DNA from: Sphingomonas parapaucimobilis NBRC 15100
GTDB taxonomy: Bacteria; Pseudomonadota; Alphaproteobacteria; Sphingomonadales; Sphingomonadaceae
Length of the DNA: 64,000 nt
Assembly: GCF_000787715.1 (NCBI RefSeq)
Contig: NZ_BBPI01000005.1
Coordinates: forward strand, 60,250 to 124,249
Reading direction: 5' to 3'
The position numbers and the translations under genes are program-made. Within the stretch, counting starts at the first letter, position 1; each line of letters opens with the position of its first letter. The notes below the pieces were generated by a model that was not told the DNA's origin, did no database searches, and saw only the letters and a list, made by a program, of their open reading frames with translations. This document shows positions 18,905-27,997 of the stretch, piece after piece.

Positions 18905-21900
18905 ATGCCCGATATCAAGACGATCCTGTCCGCCAAAAGCCCGCTGACCCTGTCGGGCGTTCCGGCGGGGTTCCTGCCCGTGCTGCTCGCCGACCTCGCC
19001 CGCGCCGCGACGACGCGCGCGGTGTTCATCTGCGCCGACGAGGCACAGATGCGCGAGTTGGCCTCGACCGCGACCTATTTCGCGCCGGAACTGGAAATCC
19101 TGCAGATCCCCGCCTGGGACTGCCTGCCCTATGACCGCGCCTCGCCTACCTTACGCGTCATGGCGGAGCGGATCGCGGGGCTGCACCGGCTTCAGGCCAA
19201 GCCCAAGGCGCCGCAGCTGGTCCTGACCACCGCCAATGCCGCGACCCAGCGCGTGCTGACGCCATTTCGCATTCGGCAACTGGTCGCACGACTCGCGCCC
19301 GGCGAGCGGATCGGGCTGGAGAAGCTGTCGGCGCTGCTCCAGGCGAACGGCTATGTCCGCACCGAGACGGTCCACGACCAGGGCGAGTTCGCGGTGCGCG
19401 GCGGGCTGGTCGACCTGTTCCCCAGCGGCGAGGACCAGGCGTTGCGCCTCGACTTCTTCGGCGACGAGATCGAGAGCGTCCGCACCTTCGATCCCGCCGA
19501 CCAGCGCACGACGGGCCGGATCGAGGGCTTCACCCTGCTCCCCGCCTCCGAGGCGCTGCTCGACGAGGAGTCGATCAAGCGTTTTCGCACCCGCTACCGT
19601 GAAACCTTCGGCGCGACGGCGACCGGCGATCCGCTCTATCAGGCGGTGTCGGAGGGGCGGCGCATGGCGGGCATGGAGCATTGGCTGCCCTTGTTCGAGG
19701 ACAAGCTGTCGAGCCTGTTCGAGCATCTCGGCGACGGCGCGGTGATCGTGCGCGACAGCGGCGTGGCGGCGGCAGCGGCCAGTCGGTTCGACGCCATCGC
19801 CGACTATTACGAGAACCGCAAACGCGCCGAGGCGGCGCAGCCCGGTAGCTTCCGCCCCCTGCCCGCCAAGTCGCTCTATCTGGCCCCCAAGGAGTGGGAC
19901 GAGGGGCTGGAGGCCGCGACCGCGCATCTCGTCTCGCCCTTCCACGAACCGGCAAGCGCCACCGTCCTCGACTTCGAAGTCGACGGCGCACGCGACTTCG
20001 CCCCCGAACGCGCCGCCCATGCCAATATCTATGAGGCGGTGGTCGACCATGTCGAGGGCTTACGCAAGGAAGGCCGCAAGCCCGTCCTCGCCAGCTACTC
20101 AGTCGGTGCGCGCGAACGGCTCGGCAGCCTGCTCAAGGATCACGGGCTGAAGGGCGCCAAGGCGGCCGAGACCTGGCAGGAAGCGCTGGGCATCGCCGAC
20201 ACGTCGAAGAGCTTCGGCGTCGCCTTGGTCGTCCTGCCGCTCGACCATGGTTTCACCGCGCCGGGCATCGCGGTGCTGACCGAGCAGGACATGCTGGGCG
20301 ACCGGCTGATCCGGCGGCAGAAAAGGCGCAAATCGGCCGACGCCTTCCTCGCCGAGCTGGCGACGCTCTCGCCCGGCGATCTGGTCGTCCACTCGGATCA
20401 CGGTATCGGCCGATACGAGGGGCTGACCTCGATCCCGGTCGGCAAGAGCCCACATGACTGCGTCGCGCTGTCCTATGCGGGCGGCGACAAGCTGTATGTG
20501 CCGGTCGAGAATCTCGAAGTCCTGACCCGCTACGGCTCGGGCGAGGACGGCGCGACGCTCGACCGTCTGGGCGGCGAAGCGTGGCAGCGGCGCAAGGCCC
20601 GGATGAAGGAGCGCATCCGCGAGATCGCGGGTGAGCTGATCGCGGTGGCCGCCGAACGCGCGCTGCGCCCCGGTGAAGTGGCCGAGCCGGACAGTGCAGG
20701 CTATCCGGCGTTCGTCGACCGCTTCCCGTACGAGGAAACCGACGATCAGGACCGGGCTATCGACGATGTGCTGGGCGACCTGACCGCGGGCAAGCCGATG
20801 GACCGGCTGATCGTCGGTGACGTAGGCTTCGGCAAGACCGAGGTGGCCCTTCGCGCCGCCTTCGTCGCGGCGATGGCGGGGATGCAGGTGGCGGTGGTCT
20901 GCCCCACCACGCTCCTCGCGCGCCAGCATTACAACAACTTCGTTCAGCGGTTCGAAGGCTTTCCGATCAAGATCGGCCGCCTCTCCCGCCTGGTCACCGC
21001 CACCGAGGCCAAGCGGACCAAGGACGGCGCGGCGAGCGGTGACATCGATATCGTCGTCGGCACCCATGCGTTGCTGGCCAAGAATGTCGAGTTCAAGCGC
21101 TTGGGCCTCGTCATCGTCGACGAGGAACAGCGGTTCGGCGTGACCCACAAGGAGCGGCTGAAGGCGCTGAAGGCCGACGTGCATATGCTGACGCTGACCG
21201 CCACGCCGATCCCGCGCACGCTGCAAATGGCGATGTCGGGCCTGCGCGAGCTGTCGGTGATCCAGACGCCGCCGGTCGACCGTCTCGCGGTGCGCACCTA
21301 TGTCATGCCTTGGGACCCCGTCGTGCTGCGTGAGGCTTTGCTGCGCGAACATTATCGCGGCGGGCAGAGCTTCCTCGTCACGCCGCGCGTCGCCGATCTG
21401 CCCGACATTGAGGAATATCTGCGCAAGGAGGTGCCCGAGGTCCGCTATGTCGTCGCGCACGGCCAGATGTCGGCGACGGAAGTTGAGGAGCGCATGTCCG
21501 CCTTCTACGACCGCAAGTTCGAGGTGCTGGTGTCGACCACCATCATCGAGAGCGGTATCGACATTCCATCGGCCAACACGATGATCGTCAACCGCGCCGA
21601 CCGCTTCGGCCTGGCCCAGCTCTATCAGCTGCGCGGGCGGGTCGGCCGGTCGAAGACGCGCGCCTATGCCTATATGGTCACGCCGCCCGAGCGGATGATG
21701 ACCGAGGCGGCGGAGAAGCGATTGAAGGTGCTGTCCGACCTCGACACGCTGGGCGCGGGCTTCCAGCTGGCCAGCCATGACCTCGACATTCGCGGCGCGG
21801 GCAATCTGCTCGGCGACGAACAGTCGGGGCATATCAAGGAGGTCGGCTACGAACTCTACCAGTCGATGCTGGAAGAGGCGATCCTGGAGGCCAAGGCGGG

Positions 21901-22372
21901 CGGCGCGTTCGAGAAGAAGCGCGACTTCTCGCCGCAGATCACCGTCGATGCCCCCATCCTGATCCCGGACGATTATGTCCCCGATCTTGACCTGCGCATG
22001 GGGCTGTATCGTCGCCTCAACGATCTGGAAAAGCATAGCGAAGTGGAGGAGTTCGCCGCCGAGATGATCGACCGCTTCGGCCCCCTGCCCGAGGCGACCG
22101 ACAATCTGATCCAGGTCATCAAGATCAAGCTGAACGCGAAAAAGGCGTGTATCGCCAAGATGGATGTCGGCCCGCGCGGCGTGCTGGTCGCGTTCCACGA
22201 CAATCGGCCGCCCAATGTCGACGGGCTGTTCGCCTATGTCGAGCGGCTGGGCGAACTGGCCAGGCTGCGCCCCGACGGCAAGCTGATCCTCAACCGCGCC
22301 TGGCCCGACGCCAAGGCGCGGCTGCACGGCGCGCTGCAACTATCGAAGGGGTTGGCAAAGGCGGCGGGGTAA
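18905..22372 (+). CDS. mfd: transcription-repair coupling factor Mfd
   Basis: Translocase that removes stalled RNA polymerase and recruits the UvrABC excision machinery. The ~1155-aa product has the UvrB-homology region (to about 350), the RNA polymerase-interacting domain (VVHSDHGIGRYEGL...), the SF2 motor with Walker A DVGFGKTEVALRAA, DEEQ box VIVDEEQRFGVTH, LTATPIPRTL and QLRGRVGRSK, and the C-terminal TRCF domain. MPDIKTILSAKSPLTL at 18905 matches the usual start. An in-frame ATG at 18854 with a repeat-derived GGGGAGGGG would add 17 residues. It is the only long plus-strand gene between sdhE and moaA. Confidence 0.97.
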   Translation: MPDIKTILSAKSPLTLSGVPAGFLPVLLADLARAATTRAVFICADEAQMRELASTATYFAPELEILQIPAWDCLPYDRASPTLRVMAERIAGLHRLQAKPKAPQLVLTTANAATQRVLTPFRIRQLVARLAPGERIGLEKLSALLQANGYVRTETVHDQGEFAVRGGLVDLFPSGEDQALRLDFFGDEIESVRTFDPADQRTTGRIEGFTLLPASEALLDEESIKRFRTRYRETFGATATGDPLYQAVSEGRRMAGMEHWLPLFEDKLSSLFEHLGDGAVIVRDSGVAAAAASRFDAIADYYENRKRAEAAQPGSFRPLPAKSLYLAPKEWDEGLEAATAHLVSPFHEPASATVLDFEVDGARDFAPERAAHANIYEAVVDHVEGLRKEGRKPVLASYSVGARERLGSLLKDHGLKGAKAAETWQEALGIADTSKSFGVALVVLPLDHGFTAPGIAVLTEQDMLGDRLIRRQKRRKSADAFLAELATLSPGDLVVHSDHGIGRYEGLTSIPVGKSPHDCVALSYAGGDKLYVPVENLEVLTRYGSGEDGATLDRLGGEAWQRRKARMKERIREIAGELIAVAAERALRPGEVAEPDSAGYPAFVDRFPYEETDDQDRAIDDVLGDLTAGKPMDRLIVGDVGFGKTEVALRAAFVAAMAGMQVAVVCPTTLLARQHYNNFVQRFEGFPIKIGRLSRLVTATEAKRTKDGAASGDIDIVVGTHALLAKNVEFKRLGLVIVDEEQRFGVTHKERLKALKADVHMLTLTATPIPRTLQMAMSGLRELSVIQTPPVDRLAVRTYVMPWDPVVLREALLREHYRGGQSFLVTPRVADLPDIEEYLRKEVPEVRYVVAHGQMSATEVEERMSAFYDRKFEVLVSTTIIESGIDIPSANTMIVNRADRFGLAQLYQLRGRVGRSKTRAYAYMVTPPERMMTEAAEKRLKVLSDLDTLGAGFQLASHDLDIRGAGNLLGDEQSGHIKEVGYELYQSMLEEAILEAKAGGAFEKKRDFSPQITVDAPILIPDDYVPDLDLRMGLYRRLNDLEKHSEVEEFAAEMIDRFGPLPEATDNLIQVIKIKLNAKKACIAKMDVGPRGVLVAFHDNRPPNVDGLFAYVERLGELARLRPDGKLILNRAWPDAKARLHGALQLSKGLAKAAG

Positions 22373-22412
22373 CGTCCCACTCCTCCCCATCTCCGATGGA
22401 TAGGAACGGGTG

Positions 22413-22844
22413 TCAGCTGCTATGATCGGAGACGATCTTCCAGCCATCGGCGCGGCGCTCGAAGATCAGGGTGGTCATCCCGCTCTCGGCCTTTGCGCCG
22501 CCCGACAGGCTCCAGCGGGCGAACAGGATGCGGCGGTCGCCGATCCGCTTCAAATGGAGAAAGTCGAAGCGAAGCTGACCGCGACTGTTCGCACCACCGG
22601 CAAAACTCTTTCGATAACTATCGGCGATCGCAGGCTTTCCCTGGATCAAACCCTTGCTGCCGACAAATACCGCATCGGGCGCGTAGATGGCCATGAAGCG
22701 GTCCAGATCGCCCATGCTCCACCCCTGGGCGCTATCCAGCATCGCGGTTCGGATCGCGGCCTCCGCCGGATCGGCGACGGGTGCGGCGGCATGGACCGCC
22801 ATGGGCGACAGCATAAAGGCCGCCGCGATCGTCAGGCCGCGCAT
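22413..22844 (-). CDS. secreted NTF2-like (DUF4440/SgcJ-type) protein
   Basis: A 143-aa protein with a signal peptide (GLTIAAAFMLSPMAVHAAA) and one NTF2/SnoaL-like domain: helices AIRTAMLDSAQGWSMGDLDRFMAIY, then DAVFVGSKGLIQGKPAIADSYRK, and strands ending MTTLIFERRADGWKIVSDHSS. The family includes steroid isomerase-like enzymes and many ligand-binding proteins; no catalytic residue can be assigned. Its start overlaps the 3' end of the EAL gene by 13 bases, so it is probably the second gene of that transcript. Confidence 0.82.
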   Translation of the reverse strand: MRGLTIAAAFMLSPMAVHAAAPVADPAEAAIRTAMLDSAQGWSMGDLDRFMAIYAPDAVFVGSKGLIQGKPAIADSYRKSFAGGANSRGQLRFDFLHLKRIGDRRILFARWSLSGGAKAESGMTTLIFERRADGWKIVSDHSS

Positions 22845-24541
22845 TCCATTTCTCCCTCGACCATCGCCTGCAACGCCTTTTCGTCCAGTGGCGCGGCGCA
22901 GAGGAAACCCTGATAGGTTTCGCAACCCAGCCGCCCTAGCAACTGCGCCTGCCCTTCCGTCTCCACCCCCTCGGCGATGATCCCCATGCCGAGCTGCGTC
23001 GCGATGCGGATGATGCCGCGCACGACCACCCGGTCACGACGCGATCCGTCGACCTCTGTCACCAGGGCACGGTCGATCTTCAGATAGTCGATCGGCAGGC
23101 TGGTGAGATAGGCCAGGCTGGAATAGCCGGTGCCGAAATCATCGATGGCCACCCGCACGCCCTCCGTACGCAGCGTGTCGAGCACCTGCGCGGCGCGGTC
23201 CAGCTCGCGGATCAGTCCGGTCTCGGTGATCTCGACGGTCAGCCGCTCGATCGGAAAGCCGCTGGCCGCCACGCGGTCGAGGAAGATGCGGGCGAAACCC
23301 GCCCGCCCGACATCGGCGGCGGTCACGTTGATCGACAGGCGCAGATGCGACAGCCGCACAGGCCAGCGCGCCGCGCGTTGCAGGGCGACCTGCTGGATAT
23401 GATCGGACAGCGCCAGGCCCAGATCGGCACGCTCGGCCGCGGCGAAAAGGGGGTCGGCGCCCAGCGGGCCCAGGGTCGGATGACGCCAGCGGGCCAGTGC
23501 CTCGACCCCCGTGATCCGCCCGGTGCGGATTGCGACCTGCGGCTGGAACACGATATCGATCTCGCCACGCTCGATGGCGTGGTGGAGGTCGGCGGCCAAC
23601 ACGTCCAGTGGCGCCACATCGCCGGGATGGGCGAAGCGCAGCATCGCGCCATCGCTCGCTTGCGCCTGGGCCAGCGCCTCACCCGCACGGGCGAGCAGGC
23701 TGGCGGGATCCTCATGGGCATGCGCCTCGGACAGACCAAGCCGGACGCCCAGGCGGATCGGCACCGCTCCCGCCTGGAAGGGATGGGCGAGTAGCGTCTC
23801 CAGCGTTTCGGCGATGGTCCGCGCCTGTCGGCCATGGGCGACGCCCGCCATGACGAACTCCGCCCCGCCCGACCGCGCGACGATCGCCCGGTCTCCGAAC
23901 GCCTCGGCCGCGACCGCCTGCATCCGTGCCTCGACCCCGCGCAGCAGCATGTTGCCCGCCGGTCGGCCGTGCGCAGCATTGATCAGGTCCAGCCGCGACA
24001 GCGACACGACGATCGCGACACAGGGTTCGCCCTGATCCAGAATATCGGCGATCCAGCGGTGGATTTCGCCCACTTCGCCGTCCGCATGGGTCCGCCGCCG
24101 CCGCACGTCGAGCGTCCGGCGGGCATGGCGCTCGGCCAGCTTCAACGCGGCATGGACCATGGCTTCGCTCGCATCGAATTCCAGGATATGCGTGGCCCCC
24201 GCCGCGAGGAACGCGTCCAGCGTGTCGGGGGCCGAATCGGGCACCGATACCAGCATGGCCGCCCCCGTCGCGGCGATCACCGCGCCCAGCGCCTGCGCCG
24301 CGCGAAGCCCGGCATCACCCTCCCCCCGCGCATCGATCAGGGCGACGCGCGCCTCGCTGGCCAGAAAGGCGCTGACCAGCATGTCGCCCGACGGATGCTC
24401 GCCATCGCGCGGCGCCATCGACCAGATCGCCCAGCCACCACGGATGATCGCTTCGTCCAGCATTGCAGAATGACGGAACGAAAGCGCAAAGATCGCCGTT
24501 CCCCTGCGGTGGGCGTTAAAACCGAATTCATCCTGCGTCAT
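22832..24541 (-). CDS. EAL domain c-di-GMP phosphodiesterase with degenerate GGDEF domain
   Basis: A 569-aa cytoplasmic-looking protein. Residues ~30-140 form an alpha/beta domain reminiscent of a receiver but unassigned, ~150-300 a GGDEF-like domain whose active motif is degenerate (SGGAEF), and ~305-565 an EAL domain. The EAL domain keeps VEALARW, the metal/acid residues in NVTAADVG and EITETGL, DDFGTGYSSLAYL and the EGVET loop, so it is probably an active phosphodiesterase that hydrolyses c-di-GMP. The degenerate GGDEF may bind GTP as a regulator. A PilZ protein is encoded 15 kb away. The ATG at 24541 is used; 24463 is an alternative. Confidence 0.9.
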   Translation of the reverse strand: MTQDEFGFNAHRRGTAIFALSFRHSAMLDEAIIRGGWAIWSMAPRDGEHPSGDMLVSAFLASEARVALIDARGEGDAGLRAAQALGAVIAATGAAMLVSVPDSAPDTLDAFLAAGATHILEFDASEAMVHAALKLAERHARRTLDVRRRRTHADGEVGEIHRWIADILDQGEPCVAIVVSLSRLDLINAAHGRPAGNMLLRGVEARMQAVAAEAFGDRAIVARSGGAEFVMAGVAHGRQARTIAETLETLLAHPFQAGAVPIRLGVRLGLSEAHAHEDPASLLARAGEALAQAQASDGAMLRFAHPGDVAPLDVLAADLHHAIERGEIDIVFQPQVAIRTGRITGVEALARWRHPTLGPLGADPLFAAAERADLGLALSDHIQQVALQRAARWPVRLSHLRLSINVTAADVGRAGFARIFLDRVAASGFPIERLTVEITETGLIRELDRAAQVLDTLRTEGVRVAIDDFGTGYSSLAYLTSLPIDYLKIDRALVTEVDGSRRDRVVVRGIIRIATQLGMGIIAEGVETEGQAQLLGRLGCETYQGFLCAAPLDEKALQAMVEGEMECAA

Positions 24542-24618
24542 GGGCGCACCCTATCCACCGCCACTGGGATCACCAACGGCAATCGATCTTGTTCGCGTCC
24601 CGCCTTGGGGCTACCATC

Positions 24619-25680
24619 ATGACGATGGGGCGTGCCAATAATTCGTCCGATCATGCGGATGCCGTCGGTATGACGGATCGGCGCCCGGCCAACGGGTCGC
24701 TGGTCGATCGTCATGGCCGCACGATCCGCTATCTGCGCATTTCGGTTACCGACCGCTGCGACCTGCGTTGCCGCTATTGCATGGCCGAGCAGATGACCTT
24801 TCTGCCCCGCGCCAAGCTGCTGAGCCTGGACGAAATCGCGATCATCGCCGAGCGGTTCATCGCGCGCGGCGTGACCCGCATCCGCCTGTCGGGGGGCGAA
24901 CCGCTGGTTCGGCGCGACGTCGTCGACCTGGTCAAGCGGCTGGGCGGCCATGTCAGCCAGGGCCTGGAAGAGCTGACCATGACCACCAACGGCACCCGGC
25001 TGGCCGACCATGCGCAGGGCCTGGTCGATGCGGGCGTGCGGCGGATCAATGTCAGCCTGGACAGCCGCGACCCCGAACGCTTTCGCTATATCACCCGGCA
25101 CGGCGATGTCGGTCAGGTGATCCATGGCATCCTCTCCGCGCGCGACGCCGGGCTTGCGATCAAGATCAACATGGTCGCACTCAAGGGGATGAACGAAGAC
25201 GAGATCGCTTCGATGCTATCGTGGTGCGTTTCGGAGCGATTGGACCTGTCCCTTATCGAGACGATGCCGCTGGGCGCGATCGATGAGGACCGGGTCGACC
25301 GCTTCCTGCCGCTGACCGCCGTGTTCGACCGGCTAGCGGCGGAATTCCCGCTGGTCCGCGCCGGGCATCGGACCGGCGGCCCCGCGCGATACTGGCAGGT
25401 GGAGGGCAGTGAGACCCGGCTCGGCCTGATCTCCCCCCTCACCGCGAATTTTTGCGACGGCTGCAACCGGGTGAGGCTGACGACCGAAGGCAAGCTGTAT
25501 ATGTGTCTGGGTCATGAGGATCAGGTGGATTTGAAGGCCGCGCTGCGAGACGGAGGCATCGAGGCGCTGGACACGGCGATCGATGCAGGGCTGGCGGCCA
25601 AGCCCGCCCGGCATGATTTCCGCATCGAGGCGGGATCGGCCCCGGCGGTGTCGCGCCATATGAGCGTGACCGGCGGATGA
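24619..25680 (+). CDS. moaA: GTP 3',8-cyclase MoaA
   Basis: Radical SAM enzyme for the first step of molybdenum cofactor synthesis. The N-terminal cluster motif CDLRCRYC binds SAM, SGGEPLVRRDV follows, and the C-terminal second 4Fe-4S site is CDGCNRVRLTTEGKLYMC. The protein ends in Gly-Gly, as MoaA proteins do for activity. Several starts are possible in the first 30 codons (24619, 24625, 24670); GGGG before 24619 favours the first. The TGA overlaps the nadK ATG (ATGA), coupling a cofactor enzyme to NAD kinase. No other moa genes lie in the window. Confidence 0.95.
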   Translation: MTMGRANNSSDHADAVGMTDRRPANGSLVDRHGRTIRYLRISVTDRCDLRCRYCMAEQMTFLPRAKLLSLDEIAIIAERFIARGVTRIRLSGGEPLVRRDVVDLVKRLGGHVSQGLEELTMTTNGTRLADHAQGLVDAGVRRINVSLDSRDPERFRYITRHGDVGQVIHGILSARDAGLAIKINMVALKGMNEDEIASMLSWCVSERLDLSLIETMPLGAIDEDRVDRFLPLTAVFDRLAAEFPLVRAGHRTGGPARYWQVEGSETRLGLISPLTANFCDGCNRVRLTTEGKLYMCLGHEDQVDLKAALRDGGIEALDTAIDAGLAAKPARHDFRIEAGSAPAVSRHMSVTGG

Positions 25681-26456
25681 CCCTTCCCGTCCGGCGGGCG
25701 CTCGTCGCATCGCCCACCGCGCAGGCTCAGGCGGCGGCCGCCGACCTGCTGCAAAGCGCCGACTGGGTCGATTTCGACGAGGCCGATTACGTCATCGCGC
25801 TGGGCGGCGACGGCTTCATGCTCCAGACGCTGCACCGGATGTTGGAGCGGCGGCGCGGCGCGGTGCCCGTGTTCGGCATGAACCTGGGCACGGTCGGCTT
25901 CCTGATGAACGAATGGCGCGGCTATGGGCTGGAGGATCGCCTCGCCCGCGCCAAGCCGTTCCGCGTCACCCCGTTGAAGATGACCGCGACAGGCATCGAT
26001 GGCCGCGTCCATACCCTGCCCGCGATCAACGAGGTCTCGCTGCTGCGCGAAACCCGCCAGACCGCCAAGCTAGAGGTCATGGTGAACGAACGCATCGTCC
26101 TGCCTGAACTGGCGTGCGACGGCATCCTGGCCGCCACGCCCGCCGGATCGACCGCCTATAATTTCTCGGCACAAGGTCCGATCCTGCCGCTCGGCTCGGC
26201 GCTGATCGCACTGACCCCGATCAGCCCCTTCCGCCCCCGGCGCTGGCGCGGCGCGATCCTGCCCGACAAGGCGCGTATCTCGATCAAGGTCCTCGACCCC
26301 GGCAAGCGCCCCGTCTCGGCCGTGGCAGACCAGCGCGAGGTGCGCGACGTGGCGCAGGTGGATATCTGCATGGACCGTTCGCGCGAGCTGACGCTGATGT
26401 TCGATCCCGAACATGCGCTCGACGATCGCATCACGATGGAACAGTTCGTCTCCTAA
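25677..26456 (+). CDS. nadK: NAD kinase
   Basis: Phosphorylates NAD to NADP. The 259-aa product shows the GGDG motif as ALGGDGFMLQTLH, FGMNLGTVGFLMN, the NEVSLLRETRQTAKLEV segment and the TPAGSTAYNFSAQGPILP substrate site. It is a short bacterial form without N-terminal extension. It overlaps moaA by 4 bases and is probably translated from the same mRNA. Confidence 0.96.
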   Translation: MTLPVRRALVASPTAQAQAAAADLLQSADWVDFDEADYVIALGGDGFMLQTLHRMLERRRGAVPVFGMNLGTVGFLMNEWRGYGLEDRLARAKPFRVTPLKMTATGIDGRVHTLPAINEVSLLRETRQTAKLEVMVNERIVLPELACDGILAATPAGSTAYNFSAQGPILPLGSALIALTPISPFRPRRWRGAILPDKARISIKVLDPGKRPVSAVADQREVRDVAQVDICMDRSRELTLMFDPEHALDDRITMEQFVS

Positions 26457-26475
26457 AGTCGACAGGGGAGCTGCA

Positions 26476-26610
26476 AATCCTCCCCGGCACGGGGAGGTGT
26501 CAGGCCGAAGGCCTGACGGAGGGGGGCTTCCGCAAAGTGCATCCTATGTGGCGCACCCCCTCCACCATGCTGCGCATGGTCCCCCTCCCCTTGCAGGGGA
26601 GGAATGGAAT
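26476..26610. repeat. REP-like palindromic repeat between nadK and tRNA-Asn
   Basis: A copy of the GGGGAGG repeat: 'ggggaggtgtcaggccgaag', then GCCTGACGGAGGGG, a central spacer, and the complementary right half ('cccctccaccatgctgcgca' and 'ggtccccctccccttgcagg'). It fills the left part of the 277-base gap after nadK. Confidence 0.85.
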
Positions 26611-26632
26611 GCTGATTGCCACCGTCCCGCAT

Positions 26633-26675
26633 TTATCCACAGCTTTGACGCACAGACTTACGCAAAAGCGTCAAA
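26633..26675. promoter_or_regulatory. perfect DnaA box and 8-bp inverted repeat upstream of tRNA-Asn
   Basis: TTATCCACA (26633-26641) is an exact DnaA-box consensus. It is followed by TTTGACGC (26644-26651) and its exact complement GCGTCAAA (26668-26675), then an A-run. One box alone does not make an origin; it may be a regulatory site or chance. Confidence 0.4.
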
Positions 26676-26682
26676 AAAGGGG

Positions 26683-26710
26683 TTGCGGCTTTTTCCGAGC
26701 CCTTTATAGG
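26683..26710 (+). promoter_or_regulatory. promoter of the tRNA-Asn gene
   Basis: TTGCGG (26683-26688), a 16-base spacer and TATAGG (26705-26710), placing the start site about 17 bases before the mature tRNA. The hexamers equal those proposed for dksA. The GC-rich discriminator ACCCC fits stable-RNA promoters. Confidence 0.6.
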
Positions 26711-26733
26711 ACCCCTCCACAGCGCCGGAACAT

Positions 26734-26808
26734 TCCCTGATAGCTCAGCGGTAGAGCTCTCGACTGTTAATCGAGCGGCCGTAGGTTCGAATCCTACTCA
26801 GGGAGCCA
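26734..26808 (+). tRNA. tRNA-Asn (anticodon GTT)
   Basis: A complete cloverleaf: acceptor TCCCTGA/TCAGGGA, D-arm GCTC...GAGC, anticodon stem CTCGA/TCGAG with loop CTGTTAA (anticodon GTT), T-arm GTAGG-TTCGAAT-CCTAC, discriminator G and an encoded CCA at 26806-26808. Confidence 0.97.
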
Positions 26809-26848
26809 CCGGCGCTGTCTTCTTCCAGACAGCGCCAGCCATGACGGA

Positions 26849-27997
26849 TCAGCCGTCGATCACATGCGGTATGAACCGCGCGGTGTTCGAGGTGATCAGA
26901 CCGTCCTCGCGGATACCCATCCCCGCCGGCGCACCGTCGACAACCCAGCTGCCCAGTACCGGAAAACATCCCGGCGCCGTCTCCGGCAGACGATAGAGCG
27001 ACTGGTAGATATAGCCCTCCTCGCCATAGTCTCCCTCCGTCGCCGCGACGATGCTCCCCGCCTTGCGGATCGAGACGTTCGCGCCCTCGCGCGACAATAG
27101 CGGCTTGGCCACCGCATCGCCGTTCGGGACCGAGAAGCTGGCAGGCAGCAGATTGGGATGGCCGGGAAACAGGTCCCACAGCACCGGCAGGATCGCCTTG
27201 TTCGACCAAATCATCTTCCAGATCGGCTCGATCCAGCTCAGGTCGCCGCGCTCCAGATTGTCGAGCAGCGGCCCGGCAAACTCCTCATGGACCAGCCATT
27301 CCCACGGATAGAGCTTGAACAGCGCCTCGATCCGCATGTCCGCTTCATCGACGAAGCAATGCGTGTCGTGGTTCCAGCCGATCCGGTCCATCAATATGGG
27401 GATGGTGGCGATGCCCGCCGCCTCGGCCGTGTCTCGCAAATAGGCGGCGGTGACGGCGTCCTCGCCGGCCGGGTCCTCGACATGCGCGACATGCAACGTC
27501 GCGGGCAAAGCGGGCGCGATCTCGGTCCAGCGGGCGACCAGTGCCTCGTGCAGGCTGTTATACTGGTCGAGTGCGGGGAAACACTCGTCCTTCCACGCCC
27601 ATTGCACGACGGCGGCCTCCAGCAGCGAAGTCGGCGTGTCGCAGTTGAACTCGAAGAGCTTCGGCGCGCCCGAACCATCATAGCCCAGGTCAAACCGCCC
27701 GAAATTCAGCGCGGGTGGCTCGGCCTCCCAGGCTTCGCGGATCGGGTCGTGAAAGACGGGCGGGATGGCAAAGCGGTTCAGAAGCTTGGGGTCGCCGACC
27801 ACCGCCTCCCCCGCCGCCAGGAACAGCCGGTACAACTCGCCCGTCGCCCGCTCGATATTGTCGATCTGCGCGCGGGTAAAGCGATAGCAGGCGCTCTCGT
27901 CCCAGTAGGGCCGCTCGCGCCCCTCATGCCAGATCAGGCCCAGCGCCTCGACCTTGGCCTGCCAGTCGGGCCGGGGGGTCAGCGTCTGGCGGATCAT
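26849..27997 (-). CDS. glutathionylspermidine synthase-like ATP-grasp protein (YgiC type)
   Basis: A 382-aa protein of the glutathionylspermidine synthase C-terminal-domain family, like E. coli YgiC/YjfC, which carry the ATP-grasp ligase domain but no amidase domain. Supporting stretches are WDESACYRFTRAQIDNIE, APKLFEFNCDTPTSLLEA and, near the C-terminus, LLSREGANVSIRK and GEEGYIYQSLYRLPE. It probably forms an amide bond with an unknown substrate; spermidine conjugation is not shown for YgiC. It overlaps the preceding lipoprotein gene by 4 bases, mirroring the ygiB-ygiC pair of enterics. Confidence 0.88.
   Translation of the reverse strand: MIRQTLTPRPDWQAKVEALGLIWHEGRERPYWDESACYRFTRAQIDNIERATGELYRLFLAAGEAVVGDPKLLNRFAIPPVFHDPIREAWEAEPPALNFGRFDLGYDGSGAPKLFEFNCDTPTSLLEAAVVQWAWKDECFPALDQYNSLHEALVARWTEIAPALPATLHVAHVEDPAGEDAVTAAYLRDTAEAAGIATIPILMDRIGWNHDTHCFVDEADMRIEALFKLYPWEWLVHEEFAGPLLDNLERGDLSWIEPIWKMIWSNKAILPVLWDLFPGHPNLLPASFSVPNGDAVAKPLLSREGANVSIRKAGSIVAATEGDYGEEGYIYQSLYRLPETAPGCFPVLGSWVVDGAPAGMGIREDGLITSNTARFIPHVIDG

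Noticed and set aside
20099..22339. A 746-codon minus-strand frame and several others antisense to mfd, recG, pepN-type and addAB genes
   Set aside because: They mirror well-supported genes, lack family motifs and ribosome sites, and show antisense amino-acid composition.
26633..26710. Replication origin near the DnaA box
   Set aside because: Only one consensus box was seen, without a cluster of boxes, an AT-rich unwinding stretch of useful length, or origin-linked genes.
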